Source: Pipra filicauda (taxonomy: Eukaryota; Chordata; Aves; Passeriformes; Pipridae). From it: 64,000 bases of DNA. This document shows positions 37,834 to 51,640 of the stretch, one piece after another. Numbering within the stretch: position 1 is the stretch's first letter; each line of letters starts with the position of its first letter. The stretch spans positions 2,509,651 to 2,573,650 of the forward strand of contig NW_024104665.1 in NCBI RefSeq assembly GCF_003945595.2. The letters run 5' to 3'. The translations under genes were made by a program, and so were the position numbers. The notes under the pieces were generated by a model. The model made no database searches. It was not told the DNA's origin and was given only the letters and a program-made list of their open reading frames with translations.

Positions 37834-39700
37834 GGTAAGATTTGCCAAAAAAAAAGGCCTGTTCACTTGAGGCATTCACCATCGGACACTAAAGCTTTGA
37901 TGAGCGTCAAGAGGGCAATTATCTCTAAAATAAAGACTTTTGTATATCGTGGGTCCCACATTCTAAATTCAGTTTGAGAAGCAGGAGGAAAAAACGATTC
38001 AGACGTCAACAGTGAATTGGCCAAAGGTCTCTGCATTACAGATATACCACTGTTACATTTTACATGGCATTAGGAAGCGTGGCAGTCATTTGACCTACCA
38101 AACAGCAAGCACTTTTGATGCAAAGCCTAATTGTCACTTATACTTTGTCACGCCATTTAGTTTCAATGATTTCCTGAACTCTTCAAGGAACTATGCTAAT
38201 GTTCCAATTTTACTTTTGTCAGTATCAATGAGATCCTCATTAAAACCAAACTGTCAAAATTGTTTTGATGCCACTTTCCTTGACAACATCTGCTCAGTTT
38301 CCCCTCTTGTCACCTTGACTGTGGGAAATAAGATTAAAAAAAATCCTCACAAAAATGCCATGACTACATTTTATCTGCAGGAGACATTAAGCAGTGGTGG
38401 GAATTGAGGTTTAGAGTGCTTTCTTCAAGAGCACAATTCTTAAATGAGGATGAATAAAATAGTATTCCATAGAGTCCTACTAGTTCTAAACTAGATTTCC
38501 TCCATGCAGATTGCAAGAAAGGGTAACAGTTTACAAATCATGTCCTTATTCACTCTGGTTTAGGGACTCAGAATATTTTACTGTCAATTCTGCTTCCCAT
38601 TTTCCCCAATCAGTTTTAGGAAATGGAAAACGGACCTCACAAACTACTGCCAAAACACAATAAACGTTAACATGCACGGATATAAACTGTTGAGAACTGG
38701 AGGCACATCTCATCCAGTGAGCATACCACAAACACAACAGTTTTAGTGACAGACACACAGCCTATTGGGAGGGATAACAATTTTGGCATTTCCAGCTAAA
38801 TCCACTAGCAAACATGAGTTGGGCTTCTAAGAATGGATGACTGGGAATAAGGTTTTAGGTATAGTTTGCTTTTCAAGTAATGACATTCACCACCGTTAAT
38901 AGGTTTCTACAATCTCAACACTGCCTTGAGCTGCGTAGATTTAAGAATGGAACTAAATTTCTCTACATCTCTTAAGAGAAATCAGAATGATTATTTTTAC
39001 ATTACTTGATTAATACAACTAAAAATTAAGTCCATTCCACAGCAAAGCTTGCAAAGAATCACTGCAAGCTTTCCTCATTGTAAAAGCCACAAACTCCAAC
39101 TTGGAGATGAGAAGATTAAGAAATTTGATGTGCTATGTGCTCAGCCCCTAGTTTCGGTGTTACATAACAAATATGGAAATCCATACTAAATTTAAAAAAG
39201 AAAAAAAAAAGAACAAGACATTAAAAAAATTAAAAATTTTAACACAGTTCAGTCATTCATGGTTTCAATTTGGAGTCACTTTGTCTAACTGTGAAACAAT
39301 ACCAGTTTTAAAACAACACCCTGTTCTGTAAGTATTTGACTGACCTTAAATTTGCAACAAAAGGGAGTCTAAACAGTGCAGTTCAATAAATTTGACTGAA
39401 AGTTTGGCTTAAATGGTTAAGTAACCTAAAATCCAGTTTCAAGTCAATAAATAAACTTTCATTTTCAAAGGAAATTAACTGCAACTGCCTTTTGTTAGAA
39501 TCTATTTGAGTAAGTGTTACCTGGCAGATTTTCTGGTTTTCAGCAGCCTTCTCCAAAGCCAGGTACACCAGTATCCAGCCTGATACATTGGTCAGCCTTC
39601 TTTTTTTTAAAGGGTCTGAACCTGAAGGTACTTTGCTGTTCAAGTCTCAGCTTTTGTATTTTTGTTACTGATACTCTCAGTTTTCATTTAAGATATAGGG

Positions 39701-39729
39701 AATCTTAATATATTAATATATTTAAGATT
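39701..39729. repeat. AT-only inverted repeat
   Basis: AATCTTAA followed by TATATT is mirrored by AATATAT plus TTAAGATT, with one unpaired base between otherwise complementary arms. It can fold as an AT hairpin. Little else can be said. Confidence 0.6.
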
Positions 39730-42168
39730 TCCGGATAAAACCCAGAAAACTCCCAAAGTGTAAACAGGCCAGAAAATTACATCCCCATGTCAAACTATCA
39801 AGTTTTATAACACAGCTTTGTGGTTTCCAAATGGATGAAATTAGCAATACCAACTACTACAGTCAAAAGTCAACCCTAATGCTAAACCTAGTTAGAGTAC
39901 ACCACCAAGCATTTGTGATTACAAGCCAGCACTCAGCAGAAGTCATTTCCCTGTGTTTTATGACTCCCTTAAATAATTTACATCAGACTGCAACACACTG
40001 ATAGCTCTGATCTTACTGCTTTCTACAATACTTTTTGGCAAAAAAAAAAATTAAATCTCTATGCAAATTGAACTTCCTGAGTAAAAATAAAGAGGCTTCT
40101 CATAATGATGATGCCCAGTTAGATACTGTTATATAGAAGCATACATCTTCAATGTAGATCTCACTAGCAGCCCTACAGTGGCTGAGAGATGACATGGGTA
40201 GTGTGCAGGGAGAGGGTTACTGAGCACATGGGTGACGACCAAGAGTAGATTTAAAATACAGGAGCTTCTGACCTAGCCTGCAGAACAGTGCAGAACAGCC
40301 CCAAGACTCACAGCATTGTGTGTTATACCAGTTAGGACAAGTCTTACAGGGAGCAGCGCAGGACTAGTAGTGACAGTGACAGTGCAATGCTTACGCTGTG
40401 GAAATCCACCTGGTCACAGGGCTTTTATGGTGCCAGTGTGCTGTTGCAGTGGAATGTGGATTGCACCAGAGGAAAGTTCCCTCCTTCTGAATGTGAACAA
40501 ACTATTTTTACTGTTAAACATTAGCATTTTGCTACCCACCTGTACAGAGTCCCATCTGAAATCATTCTGCCTTCAAGTGGCCTTAAGGGTGAATGCTTTT
40601 GGAAGAGCAGACTAGTATAAAAATGAAAAGGGAGATGAATAAAAAAGGAATGACGGGAGTCTATGTGTCACCCGGTCACACAGTTCACACACTTTACAGA
40701 CAGTACGGCCTATAATTAAGGTCACTCAAGGCTTGGCATCATAAAACTCTACCAATTAACAACTTTGCTAAATTTGTATAGTTTAGGCAGAAATGCTCCA
40801 TACCAGGTATCTGCCTTTGGTTGACATTTCTGTTTTCAGGAGAAAACAGCTTAGCTCTTTCTGAAAATGTGATTAACAAAAAATTAATAGCCTCTTTCTT
40901 CAGCCTATCATAACCCCTACATCCTTTTACTTCAAGTAGTCCTAGGCATCTACAAACTCTGAGGTAAAGAAAAAAAAAACCTGCCTTGGTCTCTTCTCTG
41001 GTAGTTCAATCAACTATAGAAAACAGAGCACATTAATTTCACAGAAACCAAACCGAACTATCCTGTACAATCATTAAAAGCATATTCTGATTTCCTGGGC
41101 AAATAAGTCCACTTGCACTTTGCATTATGATGCACTTTGCAAAACTGCTGAACATTTGCAGCAACAACTAAAGTCAACAGGTAAACGGCTTTGACAATAT
41201 CCTAGGCTGTTAGTAAACACTAACACAGCACTTCAGTCCACACATTGGATCTAGTACAATTAAACCTTCTCTCTGCCTTCCCCATGTTAATGTCTTTTCC
41301 AAGCAGGCTATTATTGCCCCTTGTCACAGGCACATCTAATCCCGTGGCAGACACGACGCTGAGATGTAGCAATGGCCTTATTAGGGTAAAGTTCTGCCCA
41401 GTTATGTGTTGGCATGATCAGTTCTAGCAAACAAGTAGCACAGACCTAAGGCAGCAAACCCCTTGCTGCAGGGATTATCTCAGGTGAGGAAAAGAGCAGG
41501 TAAACCAGTCACTCAATTTAGAGGTGCATAACACTCATCTATTCACTTCACCCTCTGCTTTGAGATTGTCATTCCTGTTGTGGAAATGAAGCAAAGAACA
41601 ACCTTGCTTCCACCATGCCAATTCAGAATCAACTTTATGTGCCCTGGTAGGATTCACTGCCTCCAGCTGCCTACACCAACCCTGACACCCAACACAGCTG
41701 CTTGGTAGCAGAGAAGGAAGAAAGGTGAGCATGTTCACTTCCACCATCACAGGTTACAGATTAGCATCTTTATTCAAAGGGCTGGGAGCAGATAAAATTT
41801 GGCCATATGCCACCTTCTTGCCACCTCTACTAGAGGGCTGCAAGCCAGGGCAGAGGAGCAGTTCAGACTGCCAGCAGCAATACTGGTGGTGCCCTTTCCT
41901 ATCTTGGCAGCAATTTTGTACCTGCCTGGGGCAGTGGAAAAACCTTGCTCTGGCCCTGCAGACATGCCCTTTAACAAGGTGGTATCTGTAGTGGTGGCAT
42001 GAATTATTTTAGATGTTCTAAGCAAGAGTAAGCTTTTGCAATGGCCTTTAGTGACAAGGAGATTATTTTGCTACAAAAGCAGTGGCAGCCAGATGTAACC
42101 ACAAAATGTAGCCATCCTACTCCATAGGGAAGGAAATGTGTCACTGCATGTACATATATATTCCATGG

Positions 42169-42183
42169 AGAGAGAGAGAGAGA
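42169..42183. repeat. Short (AG)n microsatellite
   Basis: About seven tandem AG units are readable directly. Confidence 0.8.
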
Positions 42184-42667
42184 CATAGCACCATTAGTAT
42201 TGCTCCCTGGCAATTTTTAATTCTTTCTTCTTCAGTGCCATCCTGCTGACTAGCAAATATTTATCATAGGAAAATAATGACCAGAAAAACAAGTCCTTTG
42301 AAAATGTTATCAGGATTCATCTCTCCATGTTCTTTTTTTAAATGCGTAAGCTGCAATTTTGCCCAATTTGGAAACACTTATATCAAGGACACGTCAGACA
42401 CTAAGTCAGCAATTGCTCCCTTTGCAGTGCCTGGGTTGAGCCCAAAGCTCACCTTTGATATCAAGACTGCTCACTACAGAGCTGGTAGGTAAAAGGTGGT
42501 AGGGAAGCCAGAGGTTTCAGGTTTCCAGAAGAGTTCCTGGGAAGTCAAAAGACCTCAATTTTGGACAAGTTATCCACTTCTAAGACAAGGGTGGAGGTAA
42601 GGTTTTAATTTAAATTATATTTTTATACTATATATTTAACACATGTTTTTATATTAACATATCTATG

Positions 42668-42683
42668 CATATATATATATATA
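42668..42683. repeat. Short (AT)n microsatellite
   Basis: About eight tandem AT units following TATGC, in a very AT-rich context. Simple repeat. Confidence 0.8.
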
Positions 42684-43667
42684 ATCTTGAGAGAAATTTT
42701 CTTGCTTAAGTTACAGAGTGTAATTTCTACATCATTAACTGAAGATCCAGTTTCTTCTCTTTGGGGATCCCAGTAGTAAAAACCTTTTACTTTTTTAAAA
42801 TAAAACCCATCTCCCCTGCAAAGCACTGGGGACACAGGAGCTACAACCTTTCCAGCCAACACAAACACAACTAAAAAGTATCTGTGTCTGCTCCTTTACA
42901 CCTGATCTAAAGTTAACACTAACTGTGCACAAATTGATATGAAGGGCATAGAAGGTGCATATTTTAGACTCTGGGGATACCTCCTTCCCCCTTGCAACAC
43001 TGCCTGCAAAACTGTTCTCTCATACTGCTAAAACACCATCTCCTCGGATCTTACTCAATTGCTTGCCTTTGCTAATAGCCATTCATTTTGTCCCAGTACA
43101 AAGCTCCACCCTTCAACATAATTAATAAACAAAATAGGGCAGTAGTAACCCTAACTTGCCACTTTTCTTGAGGGACTGTCACACTCCCCCTACTCACTGT
43201 CCACATTTGTCTATTTTGACCATTTCTGTGGAGTGACTCATAGAGGTAAACAATTCCTAAATCTATACAGCAGCATATTTATCATTTACATTTATACACA
43301 TCATCCTTTCATTGAGCCCACAAAATCATCTTCCTTGATAGAAACCAGTAACCCCCTAGACAACATTACTCCACTCATACACCAGCCAACAGCATGACTG
43401 TGACATTTAGCAGAAATGGATGACCGTTCATGGATGAACACAGCAGGAACATGGCCCAGAAGCATCTGCATTCAAGTCATGCTTACAGTAGGACTTCCCA
43501 AACGCTGATGGGCTTATGGATTTTAAAAACACTTGAACTCTTCAGTGAATCACCTACAATTAACACAAACTTCTATAAGTCACAAACCTTATAGAAGAAT
43601 GTTATTGATTAGGTATATATTGGTACAGAGGCAGATGCAACTTATGAAAACTGCTGCTGTAGTCTAG

Positions 43668-43727
43668 AAAAAAAAACAAAACAACAAACAGAAACACAAC
43701 AACAACAAAACCAAACCCCAACCCCCT
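43668..43727. repeat. A/C-only low-complexity tract
   Basis: Sixty bases almost without G or T, with AAC triplets and an ACCAAACCCCAACCCCC end. Same sequence type as at 22.8 and 34.8 kb, and the complement of the G/T tracts at 16.5 and 51.6 kb. Confidence 0.85.
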
Positions 43728-44751
43728 GACTGAATGTAATGCTCCCATAGGAAGGAAAGCATCTTCTGCAAAGAGGACTGTGCACTTGTATAATGAGTAT
43801 CATTCACAATCAAGTCAGGAATGGGGGTTAGCCAAGAGAGCACATAGGGACAGTAAGCAACAAGCCACCTACATACTGATACCCAAGACACTGCTGCAAG
43901 CTGGCACAGGTGAAATGCAAATGCACTTACTGTTATGTACGCAAGACGTGCCACAACATCAAGGTGTTCCTGCTCAAGTGAGCTTTAAAAACCCCCTCAT
44001 CTTATTATTTGTCTCAAAACACCATCCTGATCATTGAGAAGAAGGCAAGGGTATATGCTCAGTTTTCCAGCTGCAACACACTTGCGTGAGAGCCCCTGCT
44101 GCAATGGGAACATGAAAGCAGGACTTGCCACCATCACCCCACGTGGTGCCTGCATACACATCTCAGCAAGCAGCCCTGCAGCAGGGCAGCTGGAATGAGG
44201 GCAAGGGGAAGCTACAGCGTATAACTTTGTACAGACACATCCTCAGAATACTTGGGGCAGAAGAATGGCACAAATGTATGTTTGCTTCACAGCTTCCACT
44301 GGTGATGAGACACTTGTGATAGGAGGGACGTACAAGACTCCCTTATAGCCCTCAGGAGGAGACAGAAAAGAAACAGTTGGGGGAAAATTTTAAAAATAAT
44401 CAGTTTCCAGATAAAAATCTATGCTGCTGAAACATTCAAAGTCTTTAATACAAATTGCTTTTTGATGGATGAGACTGACAGATAAAGAAAAAAATGAAGA
44501 AGTTTTAGGCACATAAAATGCAAATTCCTTGTCTATGAAATACGTATAGGAAGCCCTGTCTTCCATTTTTCTGTGTACTTTGAGACTTACAGTGGGAGAA
44601 AAGTGTATAAATGTACTCTTGCATACCTTGGCTGATTTCATTACAATCTGTACTCCTGTACTCCTGTATGAAATGCATAGGTGAATGAACCATGTTTGAT
44701 TTCTAGGGAATGTAGACTTCTTTATTGGTTCAATTTTCTAAACATTTCTCA

Positions 44752-45345
44752 TTGGATAACCTAAGTTGGAAGAGACCTCAATAAGGTTTCTCATTCAACC
44801 TCCCTGCTCAAAGTTTAGCTACAAGGTCAGATCAAGCCATTCAGGGTTTTATCTAGACTAGTCTTTACAACCTCCAACGACAGAGACTGTCCCCTCAGTC
44901 AACTGCTCCACTGCCTGACTCTTCACAGGGGACAAGTTTTCTCCTTATCTCCAGCCTGAAATTCTCATTTCAATCTGTGTCTGTTGTTGGTCACCCTCTC
45001 ATCATGCATTGCTGGGCGCAGCCTGGCTCCATCCCCTCAATAACCTTCCCCTCGGGCACTGGGGGGCTGCTGTTCATTCCCTCACAAAGCTACCTCATCT
45101 CCAGGCTGAAGGAGCCTGAATTCCTCAGCCTGTCCTCACAGGGAAAGTGGTGGTGGCCTCTGCTGGTTTCTTGTACCAGGAAGCCCAAACCAGGACATAG
45201 TTCTCAGATGTGATCTATTGAGTGCTGAATAGTGGACAGTCACTTCCCTTATCTACTGATGGAGTGCCTGGTGATACAGCACAGGATGTTGTTGGCCTCC
45301 TTTGCTGCCAGGGTGTGCTTCTGGCTCACATTCCCAGGGGCCTCC
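44752..45345 (-). mobile_element. Old CR1 fragment, antisense, with degraded ORF2 end
   Basis: Read on the plus strand it opens with TAAGTTGGAAGAGACCTCA, the complement of a CR1 3' end. It continues with CAACCTCCCTGCTCAAAG, CTCATCTCCAGGCTGAAGG, TCCTCAGCCTGTCCTCACA, and finally CACAGGATGTTGTTGGCCTCC and TGCTTCTGGCTCAC from the ORF2 tail. The order matches an inverted CR1. The divergence is high and several pieces are deleted. It lacks the terminal AGAATCATAG repeats. Nearby frames at 44977-45213 and 45222-45512 are its shadows. Confidence 0.88.
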
Positions 45346-45997
45346 CCACAGATCTGCAAGGAAAAGTCTATCAGACACAGCCCATTCAAGCAGCTAGGCA
45401 GGAAGACACAGTAAAAGGGAGAGGAGAAAAGTGTTCATCACCTGGCTATGCCAAGCTGAATAAAAACAATAAAAGGGGAAAAAAAAGTTTTAATTGCCCT
45501 GGGACTAAGTAAACAAGCAGTTGAGTCTGGAGCTAATGCCAACACAACAGCTGGCCTTCAGAAGGCATTTACTAACATGGCAACTTGTAATTAACACAAG
45601 GTCATCTCTAAAAGTTACTAGGCCAATTTGCTGTTAAATAGCTTCCTCCAGGGGACGTGTCCCTGTTGGAGTACGAGCTACTGTATTGTGTCCATGAAGA
45701 CAGACAGCTTGGGCAAGAGCCGTGTTCCCCCAGGGAGACAGGGTCACCATACGGGGCTCTCTGTGCTCCCCACATCTATTCATGCCACGGCCCCCCTCTC
45801 CCCTCACTGCCCCACAGATCAAAGCAGCCTTCTGTTCCTTGCAGACTGATGTGCTACAATACTCATAGCATCCAAGCCCGCTGGAGGTCCCTGTCAATGT
45901 TGATAGCAATGAGCCAACACTTGTAGAATAAAATTGTGCGACAGCCTTTGGGCTGGTTCCACCAGCACTCACTTGCCCAGACATCACAGCCATATAG
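45346..45997. other. Non-coding spacer between two antisense CR1 pieces
   Basis: This ~650-base spacer is moderately GC-rich around 45.65-45.85 kb. A 123-codon minus-strand frame (45634-46005) crosses it. That frame starts at the edge of the next CR1, overlaps a frame on the other strand and resembles no family I know. It is not annotated as a gene. Confidence 0.5.
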
Positions 45998-46425
45998 AGA
46001 ATCATAGAGTCATAGAATCACAGAATTTTTTAAGATGGAAAAGGCCTTTAAGGTAATCAAGTCCAACCATTAACCCAGCACTGCCAAGTCAACCACTAAA
46101 CCATGTCCCTAAGCACCACATCTACACACATTTTAAGTACCTCTGGGGACAGTGATGCAACCGCTTCCCTGAGCAGCCTGTTCCAATCCTTGACAACTTG
46201 AAGAAAGTTTCCCTAATATCCAGTCTAGACCTCCCCTGGCTCAACTTGAGGCCATTTCCTCTCATCCTATCACTTCTTATTTGGGAGAAGAGACCAGCTC
46301 CCACCCTTACTACAACCTCCTTTCAAGTATTTGTAGTGATAACGTCCCCCCTTAGCCTCCTTTTCTCCAGGCTGAACAACTCCAGCTCCCTCAGCTGCTC
46401 CTCATAAGACTTGTGCTCTAGACCC
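45998..46425 (-). mobile_element. CR1 retrotransposon 3' end, antisense, well preserved
   Basis: It opens with tandem AGAATCATAG/AGTCATAGAATCA units, the complement of the CR1 terminal repeat. It then shows the CCAACCATTAACCCAGCACTG, AAACCATGTCCCTAAGCACC and CCACATCTACACACATTTTAAG motifs, and ends near CTCCAGGCTGAACAACTCCAG. This is the CR1 3' UTR plus the last part of ORF2 in reverse. On the minus strand, 46304-46122 translates to a recognisable CR1 ORF2 end (SDRMRGNGLKLSQGRSRLDI). It is the cleanest CR1 copy in the window and probably among the younger ones. Confidence 0.96.
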
Positions 46426-48188
46426 CATGTGTCCCTATGGTCACCAGCAGGATGTCACCACAGGCCATAATAGATGTAGCCCTCACACCGTTCCCTTCAC
46501 AAGGTACTTCTCAGTGTGGATCAATGTCTTCCCAAACAATGTGATCTATAAGTCACTTTATCCTGAAAACCTTCCTCCGGGGTCAAGTCCATGTAAATGG
46601 AAGTTTCAAGTAGCTGGTGGGGAGGAGCATTTCATTTTTTAGGGAGCAGTTTCTTTGTTTCCTTCAGATACACAAATTTCTATACCTAATTTTATACAGA
46701 GAGCTGGGATGGCCTAGGTGAGTGCTACCACTTCCCACACTTGTCTCTGCTCTTCCTCTGCTTGGGAGAACATCTCACTCTCCACATCCTGCCTGGTTGC
46801 CCAAACCTTCACAACCTCACCCCTGGTTTCAACACAGAGAATAGAACATCCAGTTTTTTGCTTATTTCCCAGAATTCAGAAGGACCCTCTTGTGAAGTCA
46901 GTCAGCAAAAACTCCTTTATCTGCCTCCAGGATAGAGGCAGTTCTGCTTCTAAGTGTCTTTTGCCTTTCACTGTCCTTCTTCCACACTTTGCCTGATGAG
47001 ATCTCCAGATGTCTCTGCCTTTGTAAGAATGGAATTACGAAGGCCATTCCTAGTACCTGGAGGTAGAAGGATGTTAAGATCCTTATTGCCATTCCCTTGT
47101 GCTGTATCAGTACGGAGGTAGGATAAAAGTTTTCACAGGTGGTTGCTAGATGACTTCTGCTCCTGCTGGAAGACACAGCAGGATCAGTACCTGCTGCTCA
47201 CCCTGACTTGACAGCAGGAGGGCAAATGAGAAAAGGCAGGGGGAGAGATAGGGCACTGTGGAGACACCTGGAGGGGTTTCAACTCACCATTTGGGGTTAA
47301 CTCCTACCTCCAGTCTCCTACCTGGACTTTTGCAATAGAAAGGAGTGGATTAAAACAACTATAAAGCTAAGCAAGAGTGGAAATATCAGATGAGAGTGGA
47401 AATACCCAGAGTCCATCCCTTAGTGTCATACGCCAGCAGTAATTGGCCTAGTAATCTTAGCTTTGCCTCATCATCTACCAGTAAAACCACATATCAAGGT
47501 ACAGGCTCATTACCTCTGTACACCCATATGCACAGGAGAACAAATAAGAGATAATTTCAGATCGCTTAAATACCAGCTTCAGTCTTATTTGACTTCTTCC
47601 CCTGAGCTTCATTTAGAGGTATTCAAAAAAGCAACAGGATTAGCAGTTCAAAAGATAAAGTTTTAAAAAGTCTTTTATGGTAAAATAATTACTATATAAA
47701 TCAGGGCAGGCATGAGGAACTAGGCTACTCAAGACCAAATCCTGCCTTGTACCTTTTCTTAAGTCGGCAGATTTGCCAAGGCCTTTGACTACAGGGCAGC
47801 AGAGTTAAGTATTTTCCAGTTTTGCAACATACTGCACTTTAGGGATAAATAAGCCCCTTTTCAGTCATCATTCAACATGTAAAACACCTCACAGTGATTT
47901 TGCTAAACAGTTTTTTTATAGGGCAAGAAAATAAGTGATTCTTTTCATCCTTTCTGAAAATTTCATATTCTTGAAACTCTTACAAGTCTGGGAAGGTGGA
48001 ACTCATTCGTAAATAAGGTCCTGGGAAACACACATGGCCACAGCTTGGCAGGACCACAGCCCTGAATGAGCTCTTTCATTTTCAGCATGTTTGGTAACCT
48101 GGGTTAAAGTGCAAATGATGGTTTTGATAGAATATTTCAAACAGAGCAACTAGAGTTCTACAGTCACTTTTACCTAAAAGAGACTCAT

Positions 48189-48208
48189 ATAATAATAAAT
48201 AATAATAA
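48189..48208. repeat. Short (AAT)n microsatellite
   Basis: About six AAT/ATA units with one interruption. Confidence 0.75.
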
Positions 48209-51200
48209 CTGATTTTTCAAAGCATTCCTCTCCATACCTCCTAATGTAAGCAGAGGTGCTACAAAAACACTGGGAGCAGTGGTATAACTTAGTCTGGCTA
48301 AGTACAAGGTTGAAAATAAGTGCAGAAAAAAAGAAAGGGGTTCGCCGCAGATTAAGTGGAACAGAATTCACACACACGTGGAAAGGTGTATTCATCTGCT
48401 GATTTCTCTCTGTAAGTTATTATATAGCATTGCTGCCATGCCAAAACTGATGCACCTACTCATGAGCTGCACCAAACCTACACAAGTTTATGACCCGTTA
48501 TAATGAGCGCCCTGTACATTCAGAGATAATCAGGCTACTCTTCGGTGCTTAGCTGCAAGAATTGAGTTGTAGCATTGGTGCCTGTATAAGGAAAAATTTA
48601 TAAGCAAGAAATATATAAGAATAAAATACTTCAGACTGCAAATAAAACTGTCCAATCTCATGCTGTGAGTGTGCTGACAGTAAGTCCACGAAAGGAAATG
48701 AGAGGTTCTGGAGGGTTTGAGGCATAACACACAGCAAAAAACACTCATCCCCCACAAGTGCCAAATGTCCAATAAAATATTTGCAGATGCAAACCGTGGT
48801 GATTCCATCCTTCATGCTCCATCTTGGAGCATCATTTGAAGAACAGAATCTCTTTAATTCAATAATGAATTAATGAAATCTGAACTTAAAGAACCTGGAA
48901 TTGAAGCTCACACACTAAGACCTGCAAGTCAAGCCACCTGCCCTGCAATCTGAACTGGAAAAAATAGTATTTTCTGAAAATTATTAGCACAAGCTGCAGC
49001 ATGAAGCTGATAAAAATATCAGCTTCAAGTTAGTGATTGGTCTGGAGATTCTGTTCTTTGTAGGATCATGTTATATACACCTCTTCACAGAATATTTTTA
49101 TCCTAGCTTTAAGTGTATTTCCACAAATTTTTAAAAAATTATTATGATTGAATGGTATATTCCAGGTCATCTGTCTGAACTGTCATATGCCTAACTAAAG
49201 TCTAAACAGGGAGTAAAGGAAAAAAAAATTGCAGTTAGCCAGAAAAAGTTAAATTATCTCAGGTAATTTTTCCCAGAATGTCAAAGCTAGAGAAGACTAT
49301 TAATAAATTTAGCACCAATATCCTGTCATAACTGTTTATTCTGGCCAGATAAAACCACATTTAGTGGAAAAACATTGATTTCCTTTCAGCATCACAGCCT
49401 GGAACAGCAAAAGCTTTGTTTATAAAAACCCAAATAGCTTTTTCTCTCCGACCTGCCCAGTTGGCTTACATATAACAACTCTTGCTGTAGGGGACAGAAT
49501 GACCATTTACAGTCTTAACTGCAGGCCATGCAATTTCAGCAACCAAACTACACCCTAAAAAGCTTGACATATATTGGATAAAGATTATCAAGGCTTCAGC
49601 ATCCTTCTTCTTTCTAACATGAACTCAGTAGATTATTGACTTAAAAAAATAACTTACTGTATTTATTGGAAGATGCTTTCATGAGATAGCTCAGATAAAC
49701 ATTTTTTTATTGTTCAAAAGGCAATCTATAGACAAGGCAGCCACTGGAGTTGGGGTAAGACCAGCTGCCAGGCATCTGGCAGGTTTGTCAGCATTGGCAC
49801 ACATGCTGGATATCTGGCAGTTAGCTTTTGCATCTGTTAGTTTCAGCAACAGCCATAGCTACATCAAAAGCCACAAAGGCATGTCCTGGTTATTTTTCAT
49901 GGTGTCTGCATTGATCTAACACATTCTAGGTTCACTGCCCAGGTTTTTTGTTGTTGTTATTGCTGTCTTTTGGGTTTGGTTTCCCCCTGCCAAAAAAGAA
50001 AGTGTGAAAGAAGAGGGCAAGTGCTGGGGTGATAACTGGAAGCAATCCACCGTTAATATACCAGGGCTTTGTATATAACCCTAACCCATATATATAAATA
50101 TATATATTTGTCAAGGTCCTCTAGACACTAGAATGACTGTCTCTCAGAGGCTGTGCTCCAAACCACCTTCCCTTGCCACAGTATTCACCCAAAATATATA
50201 ATCCAAATTTAAAAAAAAAAAAATTCTTTTAATGTAATTCCATGTGGTTTAGCTTGTCAACTTTTTAATTGATTTTGAGCAGTGTTACCCTCTATTGGCG
50301 TTTAACAAACCTGTAGGCTTAATGCTGCAATGAACATTGCTGGCTAGCCTAGGGCTGCTAGTGCTCTTCCCTGAATACCAAAGAAAGAGAACAAACACTT
50401 CACTAAAAAACAGGAAACCACATTTTAGCAAATCTAAAGTCAAGTTTCATGAATATCTTGAGGGCAGTATAAGGCCATATTGATCCTGAATGTACAGTCT
50501 GACCCTGTCTGACTGCTTCACCCCATGTCAAGACTAGCACAAACAACTGGGAGGCCACACAGCAAAACAGAACTGGGAAGCTAATCTCAGCAAAAGTGAA
50601 TTATCTGGGCTGTATTTACTGAGCTGGTTTCATTTGGATGAGTTTCCCAAGCTGGTTTCCAGGTACATCTGTGCCGGCACACACCAGGGACGTGTCTGGG
50701 GCAGGGGCTGCTTCTGGCAGTGGGTGCATCTCAGGTGCCCGTGCAGACATAGAACAGAACAACCCAATGTGGCCAGGGAGGCATTTCACCTTGTGGGCTT
50801 TGTAGAGGTGCTAGAGACCCTGGCCCTGCCAGCACCTCCCCGCTAGCACTTGCCGTGAGCTTTGAATTGTGCAGTGCCCCTACTTGTATCTTAGTCCAAT
50901 GGGAAAACAGTACCAGAACTCAAGTCACGGCAGCTGCACCTCTCAGCAGCTGATGGCTGTCCTCTTTCACTAGTGCAAATCCCAAGTTCACCACTTGTCT
51001 GCTGTCTGTGCTTTGGCACACTCAGCCTGAATAGTCCTCACGCTGCAAATGGTGCCACAGTGTGAGCAGACCAAGTTGAATCACGCAGGTTGTGTTTTAG
51101 CAGAGGCCGAGATTTACCTTTGTGCAAAGGCAGTGTTTTGCACTGCTTGTCTCTCACACAGCTCCTGCATGCAGAAGAGACCACCAACACATCTGGGCAA

Positions 51201-51640
51201 AAGTTGCCCTCTACTGATATCAGGTGTTAAAAATATATGCAAATTTTACCTTTCAAGTTAAAGGCTGCTTTCAGACCTTGTTAAGGATACTGCCTCAGCA
51301 TGTATCAGTGAAGTTCATGGGATTTCGACATTTTTACTAATATGTCCTTGTCACTCATTTTATGAATTCTGCAATGTTTTATATTTACCAGAGACAGTTA
51401 CCTGTAGTGGCCATCTACAGTGATTTGATTATCATGATACTGCATTGCTTGTCATCACCATACTGCAAAGAAGTATTTACAGTCAATCTATGCAAAGAGA
51501 AGTGAAGTTGATTTTCCTTGCTGTTGGACCAATAGGGAAAACAGCAGATTTAATACTTGCAAAGAACTTGGAATACATATTGAAGAGAAAAACAGAAGTA
51601 TACTATCCCTGGTAATATTACAGGATGAATATAGGCAGGA

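Larger units (their letters stand above)
30061..44751. other. Non-coding stretch, second part of a CR1-free interval
   Basis: Mainly unique AT-rich sequence. It has candidate regulatory blocks (31.02-31.23 kb) and several low-complexity tracts listed separately. AATAAA-type hexamers on the minus strand near 35.08 and 35.18 kb could mark a 3' UTR end, but no coding exon upstream on that strand could be tied to them. The 138-codon minus frame at 35366-35782 runs through simple T/C-rich sequence and is not accepted. No CR1 is present. Confidence 0.5.

Noticed and set aside
39383..39643. 86-codon minus-strand frame containing a CAG/GTAACA donor-like site
   Set aside because: The short segment before the donor looks protein-like, but no acceptor with a pyrimidine tract precedes it. 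The remainder of the frame would be intron. Too weak to annotate.
45634..46005. 123-codon minus-strand frame between two CR1 pieces
   Set aside because: It starts in the CR1 terminal repeat, overlaps plus-strand frames, and has no family resemblance.
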